This document shows positions 1 to 9,127 of a stretch of 64,000 nucleotides of DNA, piece after piece. The stretch's first letter is position 1; each line of letters opens with the position of its first letter. The translations under genes and the position numbers were made by a program. This DNA comes from Streptomyces sp. G-G2 (lineage in GTDB: Bacteria; Actinomycetota; Actinomycetes; Streptomycetales; Streptomycetaceae), in NCBI RefSeq assembly GCF_030063135.1, contig NZ_JASISO010000013.1, forward strand, positions 62,001-126,000. The letters run 5' to 3'. The notes below the pieces were generated by a model, which did not search any database, was not told where the DNA came from, and saw only the letters and a list, made by a program, of their open reading frames with translations.

Positions 1-289
1 CGAACCGGCTGATCGCGAGTACGACGCACAGGACCAGGAAGGTGTCGGCGGCGATCACGAACAGCCAGGCGAAGTTGTTCAGCACCCAGGCCAGCGCGGT
101 GTTCGACGCGGAGTCGAAGGATCCCTTGCCGAGCGCGGCCCAGGCGACCACGGCCAGGACGGTGATCACTCCGATGACGACCACGCTGCGGTCGGGAGAT
201 TCGTCGCCGGGGCCGCCGAGGCCGCAGGGGCGGCCGGGGGCGCCTGCCGTGGCGTCCGAGTGTGGCTGTTCCAGTGAATCCGTACTCAT
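1..289 (-). CDS. BCCT-family transporter, N-terminal part (runs off window)
   Basis: The first 96 codons of a minus-strand gene are present and its 3' part lies outside the window. After a polar N-terminus rich in Gly, Pro and Asp there is a hydrophobic segment at about residues 34-52 (VVVIGVITVLAVVAWAALG). A GSFDS-like periplasmic turn follows, then the sequence VLNNFAWLFVIAADTFLVLC. This TM1-TM2 pattern with a Phe-Ala-Trp-Leu-Phe second helix is characteristic of betaine/choline/carnitine (BCCT) transporters, which import glycine betaine or choline across the cytoplasmic membrane. The start is the ATG at 289; no strong Shine-Dalgarno precedes it. It is divergent from the glycerate kinase gene across 143 bp. 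The substrate cannot be told from this fragment. Confidence 0.75.
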   Translation of the reverse strand, partial: MSTDSLEQPHSDATAGAPGRPCGLGGPGDESPDRSVVVIGVITVLAVVAWAALGKGSFDSASNTALAWVLNNFAWLFVIAADTFLVLCVVLAISRF

Positions 290-432
290 GTGGACCCACT
301 ATGCGACGGTATATCAGCATTAATGACCATGGCGCGCCGGGTGTGTCCCAGGCCACCCATGGGCATTGGAGAATCCTCCGGATAGGCTCAGGGGGGCGCG
401 ACTGCACTGTTCGATAGCAAGGGATTAGCAAG

Positions 433-1581
433 GTGACGGACGGAGCAGTAACTGAGACCGCGCGCGTGCTCATCGCCGCGGACAAATTCAAGGGCTCGCT
501 CACGGCCGTTCAGGTCGCTGAGCGGGTGACGGCGGGCCTCCGCAAGGCCGTACCGGGCGTGGAGATCGAGACCCTTCCGGTCGCGGACGGCGGCGACGGC
601 ACGGTCGCGGCCGCGGTGGCGGCCGGGTTCGAGCGCCGGGAGGTACGGGTCACCGGACCGCTCGGTGACCAGGTCACGGCCGCTTTCGCGCTGCGCGACG
701 GCACCGCCGTGGTCGAGATGGCGGAGGCCTCCGGCCTCCAGCTGCTGCCCCCGGGGGTGTTCGCCCCGCTCACGTCCACGACGTACGGCTCGGGCGAGGT
801 CCTGAAGGCCGCCCTCGACGTCGGCGCGCGCTCGATCGTCTTCGGTGTGGGCGGCAGCGCCACCACCGACGGCGGGGCGGGCATGCTCTCCGCGCTGGGC
901 GCGGTGTTCCTGGATGCGAACGGTGAACCGGTCGGTCCGGGCGGCGGCGCCCTGGCCTCGCTGGCCTCGGCCGACCTGTCCGGGATCGACCCGCGCTTCG
1001 CCGAGGTGGAGTTCGTCCTCGCCAGCGACGTGGACAACCCGCTGACCGGCCCGAAGGGCGCTCCGGCGGTCTACGGTCCGCAGAAGGGCGCGACCTCCGA
1101 GGACGTGGCGACGCTGGACACGGCGCTCGCGCACTTCGCGGCGGTGCTGGAGAAGGCGATCGGCGCCAAGGCGGCCGAGTGCGCGCTGGCTCCGGGTGCG
1201 GGGGGCGCGGGCGGCATCGGCTACGGCGCGCTGCTGCTCGGGGCCACCTTCCGGCCCGGCATCGAGCTGATGCTGGAGGTGCTGGGCTTCGCCCCGGCGC
1301 TGGAGCGGGCCACGCTGGTCATCACGGGTGAGGGTTCGCTCGACGAGCAGACCCTGCACGGCAAGGCCCCGGCGGGCGTGGCGGCCGCCGCGCGCGCCGC
1401 GGGCAAGGACGTCGTGGCGGTGTGCGGGCGGCTGGCGCTGAGCCCGGAGGCCCTGAGCGGCGCCGGGATCCGGCGGGCGTACCCGCTGACGGAGATCGAG
1501 CCGGACACCGCGAAGTGCATCGCGAACGCCGGTCCGCTGCTGGAGCGCGTCGCCGCGAACATCGCGGCCGACGTCCTCTGA
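433..1581 (+). CDS. Glycerate kinase (GarK/GlxK type)
   Basis: Cytoplasmic kinase of 382 residues, the usual length for the GarK/GlxK family (Pfam Gly_kinase), which phosphorylates D-glycerate with ATP and feeds it into glycolysis. Visible family motifs are ADKFKGSL near residue 16, VADGGDGT near 50, the glycine-rich GVGGSATTDGGAGML near 140 and ITGEGSLDEQTLHGKAPAGV near 300. The start is the GTG at 433, placed 9 nt after an AAGGG Shine-Dalgarno at 419-423. The gene appears monocistronic: an inverted repeat follows it and the next genes are on the other strand. Whether the product is 2- or 3-phosphoglycerate cannot be judged here. Confidence 0.93.
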   Translation: MTDGAVTETARVLIAADKFKGSLTAVQVAERVTAGLRKAVPGVEIETLPVADGGDGTVAAAVAAGFERREVRVTGPLGDQVTAAFALRDGTAVVEMAEASGLQLLPPGVFAPLTSTTYGSGEVLKAALDVGARSIVFGVGGSATTDGGAGMLSALGAVFLDANGEPVGPGGGALASLASADLSGIDPRFAEVEFVLASDVDNPLTGPKGAPAVYGPQKGATSEDVATLDTALAHFAAVLEKAIGAKAAECALAPGAGGAGGIGYGALLLGATFRPGIELMLEVLGFAPALERATLVITGEGSLDEQTLHGKAPAGVAAAARAAGKDVVAVCGRLALSPEALSGAGIRRAYPLTEIEPDTAKCIANAGPLLERVAANIAADVL

Positions 1582-1598
1582 CCCCGCCGAGCCGCTAC

Positions 1599-1631
1599 GG
1601 GCCCCCGCTCCCCCCGAGGGACCGGGGGCCC
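1599..1631 (+). terminator. Rho-independent-like hairpin after glycerate kinase
   Basis: Perfect 9-bp inverted repeat, GGGCCCCCG at 1599-1607 and CGGGGGCCC at 1623-1631, 17 nt after the stop codon. There is no T-run, as is common for Streptomyces terminators. The following 210 bp to the macrodomain gene hold nothing recognisable. Confidence 0.6.
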
Positions 1632-1842
1632 TGCCGGTCCCGGCCCCCGATCCGGCCCTCACACGCCCGGCGGGCCGAATGGCGCAGTCACAGCCCCGCC
1701 GGCGATTGAGGCGCCGCCAGAGGCACACCGGCATCACCCGGGCCACCCGCCGCCGACAGCCGACACACCCGGCAGACCGGATCGGTCCCGCGCGGGCGCC
1801 GCACCACCGGCCCCGCCGCGGCGGCGAAGGGCCGGGGCCGCC

Positions 1843-2361
1843 TTACGGCTGGGCCGTCGCCGTCTCGAAGGCCGCGTACGCCCCGGCGTCGAAGAGGACG
1901 AAGCGGACCTCCTCCACCGGGCTCACCGCGGCCGCCCGCACCGCGGCGACCGCGATCCGCGCCCCGTCGTCCATCGGCCAGCCGTAGATCCCGGTGGAGA
2001 TCGCCGGGAAGGCCACCGTGCGGGCGCCCAGCTCGGCCGCGACCCGCAGGGACTCCCGGTAGCAGGAGGCCAGCAGCGCGGACCGGTCCTCCTCCCGGGA
2101 GTGCACCGGCCCCACGGTGTGGATCACGTGCCCGGCGGGCAGCAGGCCCGCGGTGGTGGCGACCGCACGCCCCGTCGCCAGGCCCTTGCCGTAGTGCGAG
2201 GCGCGCAGCGCCCGGCAGGCCGCCAGGATCTGCGGCCCGCCGCGCCGGTGGATCGCACCGTCCACCCCGCCGCCGCCGAGCAGCGAGGAGTTCGCCGCGT
2301 TGACCACCGCGTCCACGCGTTCGGCCGTGATGTCGCCCTGGACGAGGGTGATGCGCACCAT
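1843..2361 (-). CDS. Macrodomain protein (ADP-ribose / O-acetyl-ADP-ribose hydrolase-like)
   Basis: Protein of 172 residues that is a stand-alone macrodomain of the MacroD/YmdB type. These bind ADP-ribose and typically deacetylate O-acetyl-ADP-ribose or remove ADP-ribose from proteins. The N-terminal strand and loop ITLVQGDIT, the ligand-binding VNAANSSLLGGGGVDGAIH and the STGIYGWP loop are all present. The chosen start is the ATG at 2361 because the macrodomain begins immediately there, although the frame is open further upstream. That ATG overlaps the TGA stop of the upstream oxidoreductase gene (TGATG), so the two are almost certainly translationally coupled. The functional link between the partners is not obvious. 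Confidence 0.92.
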   Translation of the reverse strand: MVRITLVQGDITAERVDAVVNAANSSLLGGGGVDGAIHRRGGPQILAACRALRASHYGKGLATGRAVATTAGLLPAGHVIHTVGPVHSREEDRSALLASCYRESLRVAAELGARTVAFPAISTGIYGWPMDDGARIAVAAVRAAAVSPVEEVRFVLFDAGAYAAFETATAQP

Positions 2362-3785
2362 CAGGAAGAGCCTTTCCGGAGGCGGCGCCAGACCGCTTTC
2401 GCCGCGTTGTGGCCGGACATGCCGTGCACGCCCGGCCCCGGCGGAGTCGCGGAGGAGCACAGGAAGACGGCCGGGTGGGCCGTCGTGTACGGGGACAGGG
2501 TGAGCTTGGGGCGCAGCAGCAATTGGAGCCCGGAGGCGGCGCCGCAGGCGATGTCGCCGCCGATGTAGTTCGGGTTGCGGGCGGCGAGCTCCGGCGGACC
2601 GGCGGTGGCCCGGGCGAGGACCAGGTCACGGAACCCCGGCGCGAAGCGCTCCAGTTGGCGTTCGACGGCGTCGGTGAGGTCGCCGTCCCAGCCCGCCGGG
2701 ACGTGTCCGTACGCCCAGAACACGTGCTTGCCCTCGGGCGCCCGGCCGGGGTCGACGAGGCTGGGCTGGGCCGTGATGAGGAAGGGGTTGCGAGGGGCCC
2801 GGCCGCTCGAGGCGAGTTGCAGGGCGGCGTCGATGTCCCGGGTGCGCGGGCCGATCTGTACGGTGCCCGCGCGGCGCGGCGCCTCGGCGGTCCACGGGAC
2901 GGGGCCGTCCAGCGCGTAATCGATCTTGAACACTCCGGCCCCGTACCGGTAGCCGTCGAAGGCGCTCCCCAGCCGGGCGATCCGGGCCAGCGCGGTCGGC
3001 GAGGTGTCGAAGACGTACGCCCGGGCGGGCGGCAGGTCGTCGAGCCGCTTGACCTCGAACCCCGTGTGGACGACACCCCCGAGGTCCCGCAGGTAGGCGG
3101 CGAGGGCGTCCGAGAGCGACTGGGAGCCGCCGCGCGGCATCGGCCAGCCGCCCGCGTGCGCGGCGAGGGCGAAGACCAGGCCGACGGCACTCGTCGCGAT
3201 CCCGCCGAGCGGGGCGATGACGTGCGCGACGAGCCCGGCGAACAGGGCCCGCGCCCGCTCGTCCTTGAACCGCCGCAGCAGCCAGGTCGAGGGCGGCAGT
3301 CCGTCGATCCCGAAGCGGGCCAGGGTGAGCGGGTCGCGGGGCAGCGCGGTGGACGGCAGCGACATGAAGTCGCGGGCCAGGGTGTCCCACTTGCCCACGT
3401 ACGGAGCGACCAGCCGCCGGTAGGCGCCCGCGTCCCGGGGCCCGAAGGAGGCCGCGGTCTCGGCCACCGAGCGGGAGAGCACGGCGGCGCTGCCGTCGTC
3501 GAAGGGGTGCGCCATGGGCAGCGGGGCGTGCAGCCACTCCAGCCCGTAGCGCGCGAGCGGCATGGTGGCGAACACGGGCGAGCCCGCGCCCAGCGGGTGC
3601 ACGGCCGAGCAGGGATCGTGCCGGAAGCCCGGGAGGGTCAGCTCCTCGGTCCTGGCCCCGCCGCCGACGGTGTCGGCGGCTTCGAAGACGGCCACCGAGA
3701 AGCCGCGCCGGGCCAGTTCGACGGCGGCTGTCAGCCCGTTGGGACCCGCCCCCACGACGACCGCATCGAGAATCGACGGCACCAT
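2361..3785 (-). CDS. Phytoene dehydrogenase-like FAD oxidoreductase
   Basis: FAD-dependent amine-oxidase/phytoene-desaturase superfamily protein of 474 residues. The N-terminal dinucleotide-binding fold carries [20 protein letters not shown], followed by [14 protein letters not shown]. The C-terminal signature [17 protein letters not shown] matches the COG1233 family of phytoene-dehydrogenase-related proteins, which act on polyprenoid or other hydrophobic substrates. No carotenoid genes lie nearby, so a carotenoid role is not supported by context. It is the first gene of a two-gene unit with the macrodomain gene, which it overlaps by 1 nt. The ATG at 3785 has a GGAGT element (AAGGAGTCGC) about 7 nt upstream. 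The substrate is unknown. Confidence 0.85.
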   Translation of the reverse strand: MVPSILDAVVVGAGPNGLTAAVELARRGFSVAVFEAADTVGGGARTEELTLPGFRHDPCSAVHPLGAGSPVFATMPLARYGLEWLHAPLPMAHPFDDGSAAVLSRSVAETAASFGPRDAGAYRRLVAPYVGKWDTLARDFMSLPSTALPRDPLTLARFGIDGLPPSTWLLRRFKDERARALFAGLVAHVIAPLGGIATSAVGLVFALAAHAGGWPMPRGGSQSLSDALAAYLRDLGGVVHTGFEVKRLDDLPPARAYVFDTSPTALARIARLGSAFDGYRYGAGVFKIDYALDGPVPWTAEAPRRAGTVQIGPRTRDIDAALQLASSGRAPRNPFLITAQPSLVDPGRAPEGKHVFWAYGHVPAGWDGDLTDAVERQLERFAPGFRDLVLARATAGPPELAARNPNYIGGDIACGAASGLQLLLRPKLTLSPYTTAHPAVFLCSSATPPGPGVHGMSGHNAAKAVWRRLRKGSS

Positions 3786-3877
3786 GCGACTCCTTCGTCC
3801 GGCAGCGTCACTGCCTCAGGGGGTCCCAGGATATTCCGCCCGTCCATCCCCTCGGCCGCCCCCCGCGCGGTGCGGGT

Positions 3878-4702
3878 TCACGCGCCGCGCAGCAGGTCCC
3901 GGATCCGCAGGGCCGTGGCCTCGTCACGGCCGACCGCGAAGGGCAGCGCATTGTCCCGGTCCACCCGGTACGGCTCGCCCGCGACGGTGCTCTGCGCGCC
4001 GCCCGCCTCGGCGACGAGCAGTAGTCCGGCCGCGTGGTCCCAGGCGGAGGGCCAGGTGAAGGCGAGGCCGTCCATCTCGCCCCGGGCCACCTTCAGGTAC
4101 TCCAGGCCCGCCGAGCCGCAGGGGCGCGCCGCCACTCCCGGCACGTCGAGGCGGGCCAGGGTCCGCTTGTCCTCCTCGCTCGTGTAGAGGGGGTGGGCCA
4201 TGGCGATCCGCAGCTCGGCGCCCGGCAGCGGCGAACCGGCGGTTATCCGCTCGCCGTTGACGAAGGCGCCCGCGCCGCGCACCGCGGTGGCCAGCTCCTC
4301 CAGGACGGGAGCGAAGGTCCAGGACGCGAGGATCTCGCCGCGCAGGGCGAGCGCGACCAGGGTGCAGAAACCGGGGTCCCCGGCCACGAACTGCCGGGTG
4401 CCGTCGACCGGGTCCACGATCCACACGGGGGCCTCACCGCGCAGCGCCCCGTACACCGTCGGATCGGCGTGGACGGCTTCCTCGCCGACCACCACCGAGC
4501 CCGGGAGCAGCTGGGTGAGGGCGGCGGTCAGGTGTTCCTCGGCCCGCCGGTCGGCGACGGTCACCAGGTCGTGGGGGCCGCTCTTCTGGTCGACCTCGTG
4601 GTCGGCGAGCTGCCGGAACCTCGGCATGATCTCGACCGCCGCGGCCTTGCGGACGGCTTCCTCTACATCGGACAGGTCACGGGCCAGAAAGTCTTCGATC
4701 AT
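3878..4702 (-). CDS. Inositol-monophosphatase-family phosphatase
   Basis: Soluble Mg2+-dependent phosphatase of 274 residues, a normal length for the IMPase superfamily. The metal-binding motifs are all present: GEEAVHAD, WIVDPVDGTRQFVAG (the DPxDGTxxF signature) and WDHAAGLLLVAEAGG near the C-terminus. The family includes inositol monophosphatase, histidinol phosphatase and fructose-bisphosphatase-like enzymes; the sequence alone does not separate these. The ATG at 4702 (MIEDFLARD) is chosen over an in-frame upstream start at 4738 because the fold begins right after it. It is a lone gene between the desaturase-like and LLM genes, all on the same strand. Confidence 0.85.
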   Translation of the reverse strand: MIEDFLARDLSDVEEAVRKAAAVEIMPRFRQLADHEVDQKSGPHDLVTVADRRAEEHLTAALTQLLPGSVVVGEEAVHADPTVYGALRGEAPVWIVDPVDGTRQFVAGDPGFCTLVALALRGEILASWTFAPVLEELATAVRGAGAFVNGERITAGSPLPGAELRIAMAHPLYTSEEDKRTLARLDVPGVAARPCGSAGLEYLKVARGEMDGLAFTWPSAWDHAAGLLLVAEAGGAQSTVAGEPYRVDRDNALPFAVGRDEATALRIRDLLRGA

Positions 4703-4761
4703 GCCTCCATCAGACCATGCCCCACTGACAAACCCCACCGGGAACGACAGGCCCGCGGGTG

Positions 4762-4784
4762 GCCCCCGGGTGAACGCCGGGGGC
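4762..4784 (-). terminator. Hairpin downstream of the LLM oxidoreductase gene
   Basis: Inverted repeat GCCCCCGG (4762-4769) / CCGGGGGC (4777-4784) with a 7-nt loop, between the stop of the LLM gene at 4874 and the start of the phosphatase gene at 4702. It is plausibly the terminator of the LLM gene. Confidence 0.5.
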
Positions 4785-4805
4785 TCGCCCTCAGGGCCTC
4801 GTGGT

Positions 4806-4858
4806 CAGGCCCTCCCGGTCAGGCCCTCGCGGTCAGGGGCCGGACGTCACGGAAGCAC
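4806..4858. repeat. Short imperfect tandem repeats (CGGTCAGGCCCTC unit)
   Basis: Three imperfect copies of a 13-bp unit, CGGTCAGGCCCTC, lie just beyond the 3' end of the LLM gene, with related TCAGGGCCTC upstream of them. No coding role is evident. Confidence 0.55.
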
Positions 4859-4873
4859 GGCCGGGCCCGGCCG

Positions 4874-5881
4874 TCAGGGACCCGACGTCAGGGCCGGGAT
4901 GATGTGGTCCCCGTACGCGTCGATCACCGCTTCCCGCGCGTCGTGCATGGCGTACACGGCGAACTGGTCGACGCCGAGGGCGCGCAGCGCGCGGAGCTTC
5001 TCGATGTGGGCCTCCGGCGGGCCGAGCAGGCAGAAGCGGTCCACGATCTCGTCCGGGACGAAGTCGGTGGACGGGTTCCCCGCGCGGCCGTGGTGGCTGT
5101 AGTCGTAGCCCTGGCGGGACGTGATGTACTCGGTCAGCGCCTCCGGGACCAGCCCGGAGTGCTCGCCGTAGCGCGAGACCAGGTCGGCCACGTGGTTGCC
5201 GACCATTCCGCCGAACCAGCGGCACTGGTCGCGGGCGTGCGCGAGGTCCTCGCCCACGTACGCCGGAGCCGCCACGCAGATGGTGAGGGCGTCCGGGTCC
5301 CGGCCCGCCGCGGTGGCCGCGTCCCGGACCGCCTTGATCATCCACTCGGTGAGGAAGGGGTCGGCGAGCTGGAGGATGAACCCGTCGGCCTTCTCCCCCG
5401 CGAGGGCGAGCGCCTTCGGCCCGTACGCCGCCATCCACACCGGGAGCTTCCCGTCCCGGATCCACGGGATGCGCAGCGCCTTGCCGTCCACCTGCGCCTC
5501 GCGGCCCTCCGCCAGGTCCCGGATGACCCCGATCGCCTCCCCGAGCCGGGCCAGCGTGTTGGGCGCGCGCCCGGCCACCCGCATCGCCGAGTCCCCGCGG
5601 CCGATCCCGCAGACCGTGCGGTTGCCGTACATGTCGTTGAGGGTGGCGAAGGTGGAGGCGGTCACCTCCCAGGTGCGCGTGCCCGGGTTGGTGACCATCG
5701 GCCCGACCCGCATCCGCCGGGTGTGCTCCAGGATCTGGCTGTAGATGACGAACGGTTCCTGCCACAGCACGGCCGAGTCGAAGGTCCACCCGTAGCGGAA
5801 GCCGTTGCGTTCGGCGCGGCGCATGAGGCTGACGACCGCGGAGGCGGGCGGGTCGGTCTGCAGGACGAGTCCGAAGTCCAA
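4874..5881 (-). CDS. LLM-class F420-dependent oxidoreductase (intact copy)
   Basis: Luciferase-like monooxygenase fold protein of 335 residues. It closely matches the actinobacterial subfamily annotated as TIGR03842 F420-dependent oxidoreductase, which usually travels with hydantoinase and beta-ureidopropionase genes. Landmarks are MDFGLVLQTDPPASAVVSLM at the N-terminus, GPMVTNPGTRTWEVTASTFATLN, VCGIGRGDSAMRVAG and PVWMAAYGPKALALAGEKADG. The start is a TTG at 5881 preceded by TAAGGAG. That TAA is itself the stop codon of a vestigial hydantoinase tail (next entry). A degraded second copy lies at 41.0-41.8 kb beside an intact hydantoinase gene, so this copy may supply the function in trans. Confidence 0.9.
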   Translation of the reverse strand: MDFGLVLQTDPPASAVVSLMRRAERNGFRYGWTFDSAVLWQEPFVIYSQILEHTRRMRVGPMVTNPGTRTWEVTASTFATLNDMYGNRTVCGIGRGDSAMRVAGRAPNTLARLGEAIGVIRDLAEGREAQVDGKALRIPWIRDGKLPVWMAAYGPKALALAGEKADGFILQLADPFLTEWMIKAVRDAATAAGRDPDALTICVAAPAYVGEDLAHARDQCRWFGGMVGNHVADLVSRYGEHSGLVPEALTEYITSRQGYDYSHHGRAGNPSTDFVPDEIVDRFCLLGPPEAHIEKLRALRALGVDQFAVYAMHDAREAVIDAYGDHIIPALTSGP

Positions 5882-5894
5882 GGGACCAAGCTCC

Positions 5895-5911
5895 TTAGAG
5901 GTACTGACAGG
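5895..5911 (-). pseudogene. Vestigial 3' end of a hydantoinase gene (CQYL-stop)
   Basis: Reading on the minus strand, the codons Cys-Gln-Tyr-Leu-stop lie directly before the LLM Shine-Dalgarno. They match 16 of 17 bases of the 3' end of the intact hydantoinase gene at 41799-41815. Upstream of this the similarity stops abruptly. I infer a recombination or deletion breakpoint inside a former hydantoinase gene. Confidence 0.6.
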
Positions 5912-6276
5912 CGGGACCCCCTTCCGGGAGATCCTTCCACATCAGGCCGTACCGAACCGGGTGCGACGACGCCTCGTACGCGCGTCGCGGAGGGACAATC
6001 CTCGGTGGTCCGACCGGCCTTGGGAAGGGGACCTCCGCCCGCGGCCGCCGCGCCCGGCCGCCGCGCCCCGCTCGGCCACGCCGTCGCGGCCGACCCCCGT
6101 CGGCCCCGTCGATCACGGGCCCAGCCCGGTGGAGGCTGTGTTCAAACGGCGTGTGAACGCGTGCGCGGTGAACGGCGGCCGTCGGACCGCGGCGGGTGGA
6201 ACAGCGGGTGACGCGGCGTCAAACATGGTTCCACCGGCCCGGTTCGGGCCTGCGAGAGCGCTGCCGAACGACTGGT
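5912..6276. other. Intergenic region, no gene seen
   Basis: About 365 bp of GC-rich DNA between the LLM/hydantoinase relic and the promoter region of the phosphoesterase gene. No reading frame with credible codon usage or homology is visible on either strand. Confidence 0.5.
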
Positions 6277-6289
6277 AGGAAAGTTTCCT
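6277..6289. promoter_or_regulatory. Palindrome AGGAAAGTTTCCT upstream of secreted phosphoesterase
   Basis: Perfect 6+1+6 palindrome in an AT-richer patch about 185 bp upstream of the phosphoesterase start, followed by TGTTTGCTAGCAT. Palindromes of the form GAAAGTTTC occur before secreted-enzyme genes in streptomycetes. The cognate regulator here is unknown, so operator function is inference. Confidence 0.5.
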
Positions 6290-6473
6290 GTTTGCTAGCA
6301 TCCCGCTCGGCGGCTCGGCGCGGTGCCCGGTGTTTTCCGGGCGTGACGCGCTCAGCGAGAGCTCTGACCCGGCCGCCGCGGCACCGCTCCCCCCAGCCCG
6401 TCCGCGGGCCGAAGCGCGGGGCCGGGTACCTGCTGCCCAGCTCTCCTCACCCCCGTAGGCCAAGGAGTCAGGA

Positions 6474-7823
6474 ATGCACCTGAACACCTCAGCTTCGCCC
6501 CGCACCGCCCCACCACGCCGCACCCTGGGCGTGGTCCTCGCCTCCGTACTCCTGCTCGTCGGCGGCCTGTTGCTCGCCTATCCCGAACGGGCGGGGGCCG
6601 CCGCCGACCCCGTCATCTCGCGCGGCAAGACCGCCACCGCGTCCTCCAGCGAGACGTCCGCCTTCGGTCCGCAGAACGCCTTCGACGGCAACTCCGCCAC
6701 CCGCTGGGCGAGCGTCGAGGGCAAGGATCCGCAGTGGATCCGCGTCGACCTCGGCGCGGACGCCACCGTGAGCCGGGTCAGCCTGAGCTGGGAGGCCGCG
6801 TACGCCAAGGCGTACCGCGTCGAGATCTCCGCCGACGGCACCACCTGGACGCGGCTCGCCAACGAGACCGCCGGGAACGGCGGTACCGACGACTGGACCG
6901 GTCTCACCGGCAAGGGCCGCTACCTGCGCGTCTACGGCACCGCCCGCGGCACCGCGTACGGGTACTCGCTGCACGAGGTCGAGGTGTACGGCACGCTCGA
7001 CGGCGGACAGCCCCCGCAGACCGGGGCCTTCACCGTCGTCGCCGCCGGTGACATCGCCGCCCAGTGCACCGCCTCGGACAGCTCCTGCGCCCACCCCAAG
7101 ACCGCCGCGCTGGCCCAGAAGATCAACCCGAAGTTCTACCTGACGATGGGCGACAACCAGTACGACGACGCCCGGATCGCCGACTACCGCGCCTACTACG
7201 ACAAGACCTGGGGCGCGTTCAAGGACAAGACGCACCCGGTGCCGGGCAACCACGAGACGTACGACCCGGCGGGAACGCTGGCCGGGTACAAGTCGTACTT
7301 CGGATCGATCGCCTACCCCCAGGGCAAGAGCTACTACAGCTTCGACCAGGGCAACTGGCACTTCATCGCCCTCGACTCCAACTCCTTCGACCAGAAGGCC
7401 CAGATCGACTGGCTGAAGGCCGACCTCGCCGCCAACGGCAAGTCCTGCGTCGCCGCCTACTGGCACCACCCGCTGTACTCCTCGGGCGGTCACGGCAACG
7501 ACCCGGTCAGCAAGCCGGTCTGGAACATCCTGTACGGCGCCAAGGCCGACCTCGTGCTCAACGGCCACGACCACCACTACGAGCGGTTCGCCCCGCAGGA
7601 CCCCAACGGCAAGGCCAACGCCGACGGGATCACCGAGATCGTCGGCGGCATGGGCGGCGCCGAGCCCTACCCCATCGAGAACGTCCAGCCCAACAGCCAG
7701 AAGCGCATCAGCGGTGAATACGGCGTGCTGAAGCTGGACTTCACCGACTCCGGCTACAGCTGGAACTACGTCGGCACCGACGGGAAGAGCAAGGACGCCA
7801 GCCCGAAGTACACCTGCCACTGA
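6474..7823 (+). CDS. Secreted metallophosphoesterase with F5/8C domain
   Basis: Extracellular protein of 449 residues. A signal peptide spans about residues 1-43: Arg-rich start, hydrophobic VVLASVLLLVGGLLLAY, cleavage near AGAAA. An F5/8 type C (discoidin-like, CBM32) carbohydrate-binding domain follows at about 46-170 (KTATASSSETSAFGPQNAFD, RYLRVYGTARG). The catalytic calcineurin-like domain runs from about 182 to the end with metal-ligand motifs AAGDIA, MGDNQYDD, PGNHET, YWHHPLY and NGHDHHYER, as in purple acid phosphatases. The ATG at 6474 follows AAGGAG by 6 nt. It likely hydrolyses phosphate esters while bound to a glycan. Its stop overlaps the start of the MFS gene (TGATG), making it the first gene of a three-gene operon. 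Confidence 0.93.
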   Translation: MHLNTSASPRTAPPRRTLGVVLASVLLLVGGLLLAYPERAGAAADPVISRGKTATASSSETSAFGPQNAFDGNSATRWASVEGKDPQWIRVDLGADATVSRVSLSWEAAYAKAYRVEISADGTTWTRLANETAGNGGTDDWTGLTGKGRYLRVYGTARGTAYGYSLHEVEVYGTLDGGQPPQTGAFTVVAAGDIAAQCTASDSSCAHPKTAALAQKINPKFYLTMGDNQYDDARIADYRAYYDKTWGAFKDKTHPVPGNHETYDPAGTLAGYKSYFGSIAYPQGKSYYSFDQGNWHFIALDSNSFDQKAQIDWLKADLAANGKSCVAAYWHHPLYSSGGHGNDPVSKPVWNILYGAKADLVLNGHDHHYERFAPQDPNGKANADGITEIVGGMGGAEPYPIENVQPNSQKRISGEYGVLKLDFTDSGYSWNYVGTDGKSKDASPKYTCH

Positions 7824-9127
7824 TGTACCTGGCCACCACCGGCCGCCGCGACGCTCCGGCCCCGCCCCCCACCGAGGGGGCGGGCCGGCGCGTCCCCGCC
7901 GCCGTCCTGACGCTCGGCATGGTCAGCCTCGTCACCGACATCTCCTCCGAGATGGTCTCGGCGGTGCTGCCGCTCTACCTGGTCCTCGGACTCGGCCTCT
8001 CCCCCATCCAGTTCGGCTTCCTCGACGGCCTGATGGGCGGCGCCACCTCCGTCGTCCGGCTGCTCGGCGGGCACCTCGCCGACCGCGGCCAGCGGTACAA
8101 GCAGATCGCCGGGATCGGTTACGCCCTCTCCGCCTGCTCCCGGCTCGGCCTGCTCCTCGCGGGCGGCGCCACCGGCGGGATCGCCGCGGCCCTGGCCGCC
8201 GACCGGGTCGGCAAGGGCATCCGTACGGCGCCCCGCGACGCCCTGATCACCCTCAGCAGCCACCCCGACGAGCTGGGCCGGTCCTTCGGCGTGCACCGGG
8301 CCATGGACACCACCGGCGCGCTGCTCGGCCCGCTCGCCGCCTTCGCCCTGCTCTGGGCGAGCGCGGGGGCGTACGACGCGGTGTTCGTCGCCAGCTTCTG
8401 CGTCGGCCTGCTCGGCGTACTGCTCCTGGTCCTGTACGTCCCCGGGCGCTCCCTCCCGGCCCTGCCCCCGGCCGCGCGGCCGAAGCCGACTCCGCGCCGG
8501 GGCAGGGCACTTCGGGCCCTCGGCGACCCCGCCTTCCGGCGGATCCTCGGCGCCGCCGCCCTGCTCGGCGCCGCCACCATCGGGGACGCCTTCGTCTACC
8601 TGCTGCTCCAGCGGCGCCTCGGGCTGTCCGCCGCGTGGTTCCCGCTCCTGCCACTGGGCGCGGCGGCGGGCTACCTGCTGCTCGCCGTCCCCATGGGCCG
8701 GATCGCCGACCGGGTCGGACGGCGGCTGCCCTTCCTGTGCGGGCACCTCGCCCTGCTCGGCGCCTACCTCACGCTGCTCGCCCCGGAGGGCGGCCCGGCC
8801 CCCTTCCTCCTGGCGGGCGTCCTCGCGCTGCTCGGGGTGTTCTACGCGGCCACCGACGGGGTGCTGATGGCCCTGGCGGGTTCCGTACTGCCCGCCGACG
8901 GCCAGGCGGGCGGGCTCGCCCTGCTCCAGACCGGCCAGGCCCTGGCCCGGATGCTCGCCGCGGCGGGCTTCGGCGCCGCGTGGACGCTGTGGGGCCAGCA
9001 GTCCGCCCTGTGGGCGGCGACGGCCGCCCTGCTCGCCGCGCTCGCGGGCGGCTGGGCCCTGCTGCCGCGTACCGCGTCCGCCGAGGGGCCGCCGGTATCC
9101 CCGACCCCCGAAAGGCGCACCGGATGA
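7823..9127 (+). CDS. MFS transporter
   Basis: Major facilitator superfamily protein of 434 residues with about twelve hydrophobic helices. The MFS motif-A-like loops GGHLADRGQRYKQI and GRIADRVGRRLPF follow helices 2 and 8. The conserved DRVGKGIRTAPRDALI loop places it in a group of actinobacterial MFS proteins with no agreed substrate. It starts at the ATG at 7823, overlapping the phosphoesterase stop codon by one base, and its TGA overlaps the next start (ATGA). Co-translation with a secreted phosphatase and an anchored propeller-like protein suggests uptake or export of a phosphatase product or phosphorylated compound; this is inference from context only. Confidence 0.88.
   Translation: MYLATTGRRDAPAPPPTEGAGRRVPAAVLTLGMVSLVTDISSEMVSAVLPLYLVLGLGLSPIQFGFLDGLMGGATSVVRLLGGHLADRGQRYKQIAGIGYALSACSRLGLLLAGGATGGIAAALAADRVGKGIRTAPRDALITLSSHPDELGRSFGVHRAMDTTGALLGPLAAFALLWASAGAYDAVFVASFCVGLLGVLLLVLYVPGRSLPALPPAARPKPTPRRGRALRALGDPAFRRILGAAALLGAATIGDAFVYLLLQRRLGLSAAWFPLLPLGAAAGYLLLAVPMGRIADRVGRRLPFLCGHLALLGAYLTLLAPEGGPAPFLLAGVLALLGVFYAATDGVLMALAGSVLPADGQAGGLALLQTGQALARMLAAAGFGAAWTLWGQQSALWAATAALLAALAGGWALLPRTASAEGPPVSPTPERRTG

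Noticed and set aside
388..1746. Long open frame antisense to glycerate kinase
   Set aside because: It is an Arg/Gly/Ala-rich frame typical of the shadow of a high-GC gene; the plus strand carries a full set of glycerate kinase motifs.
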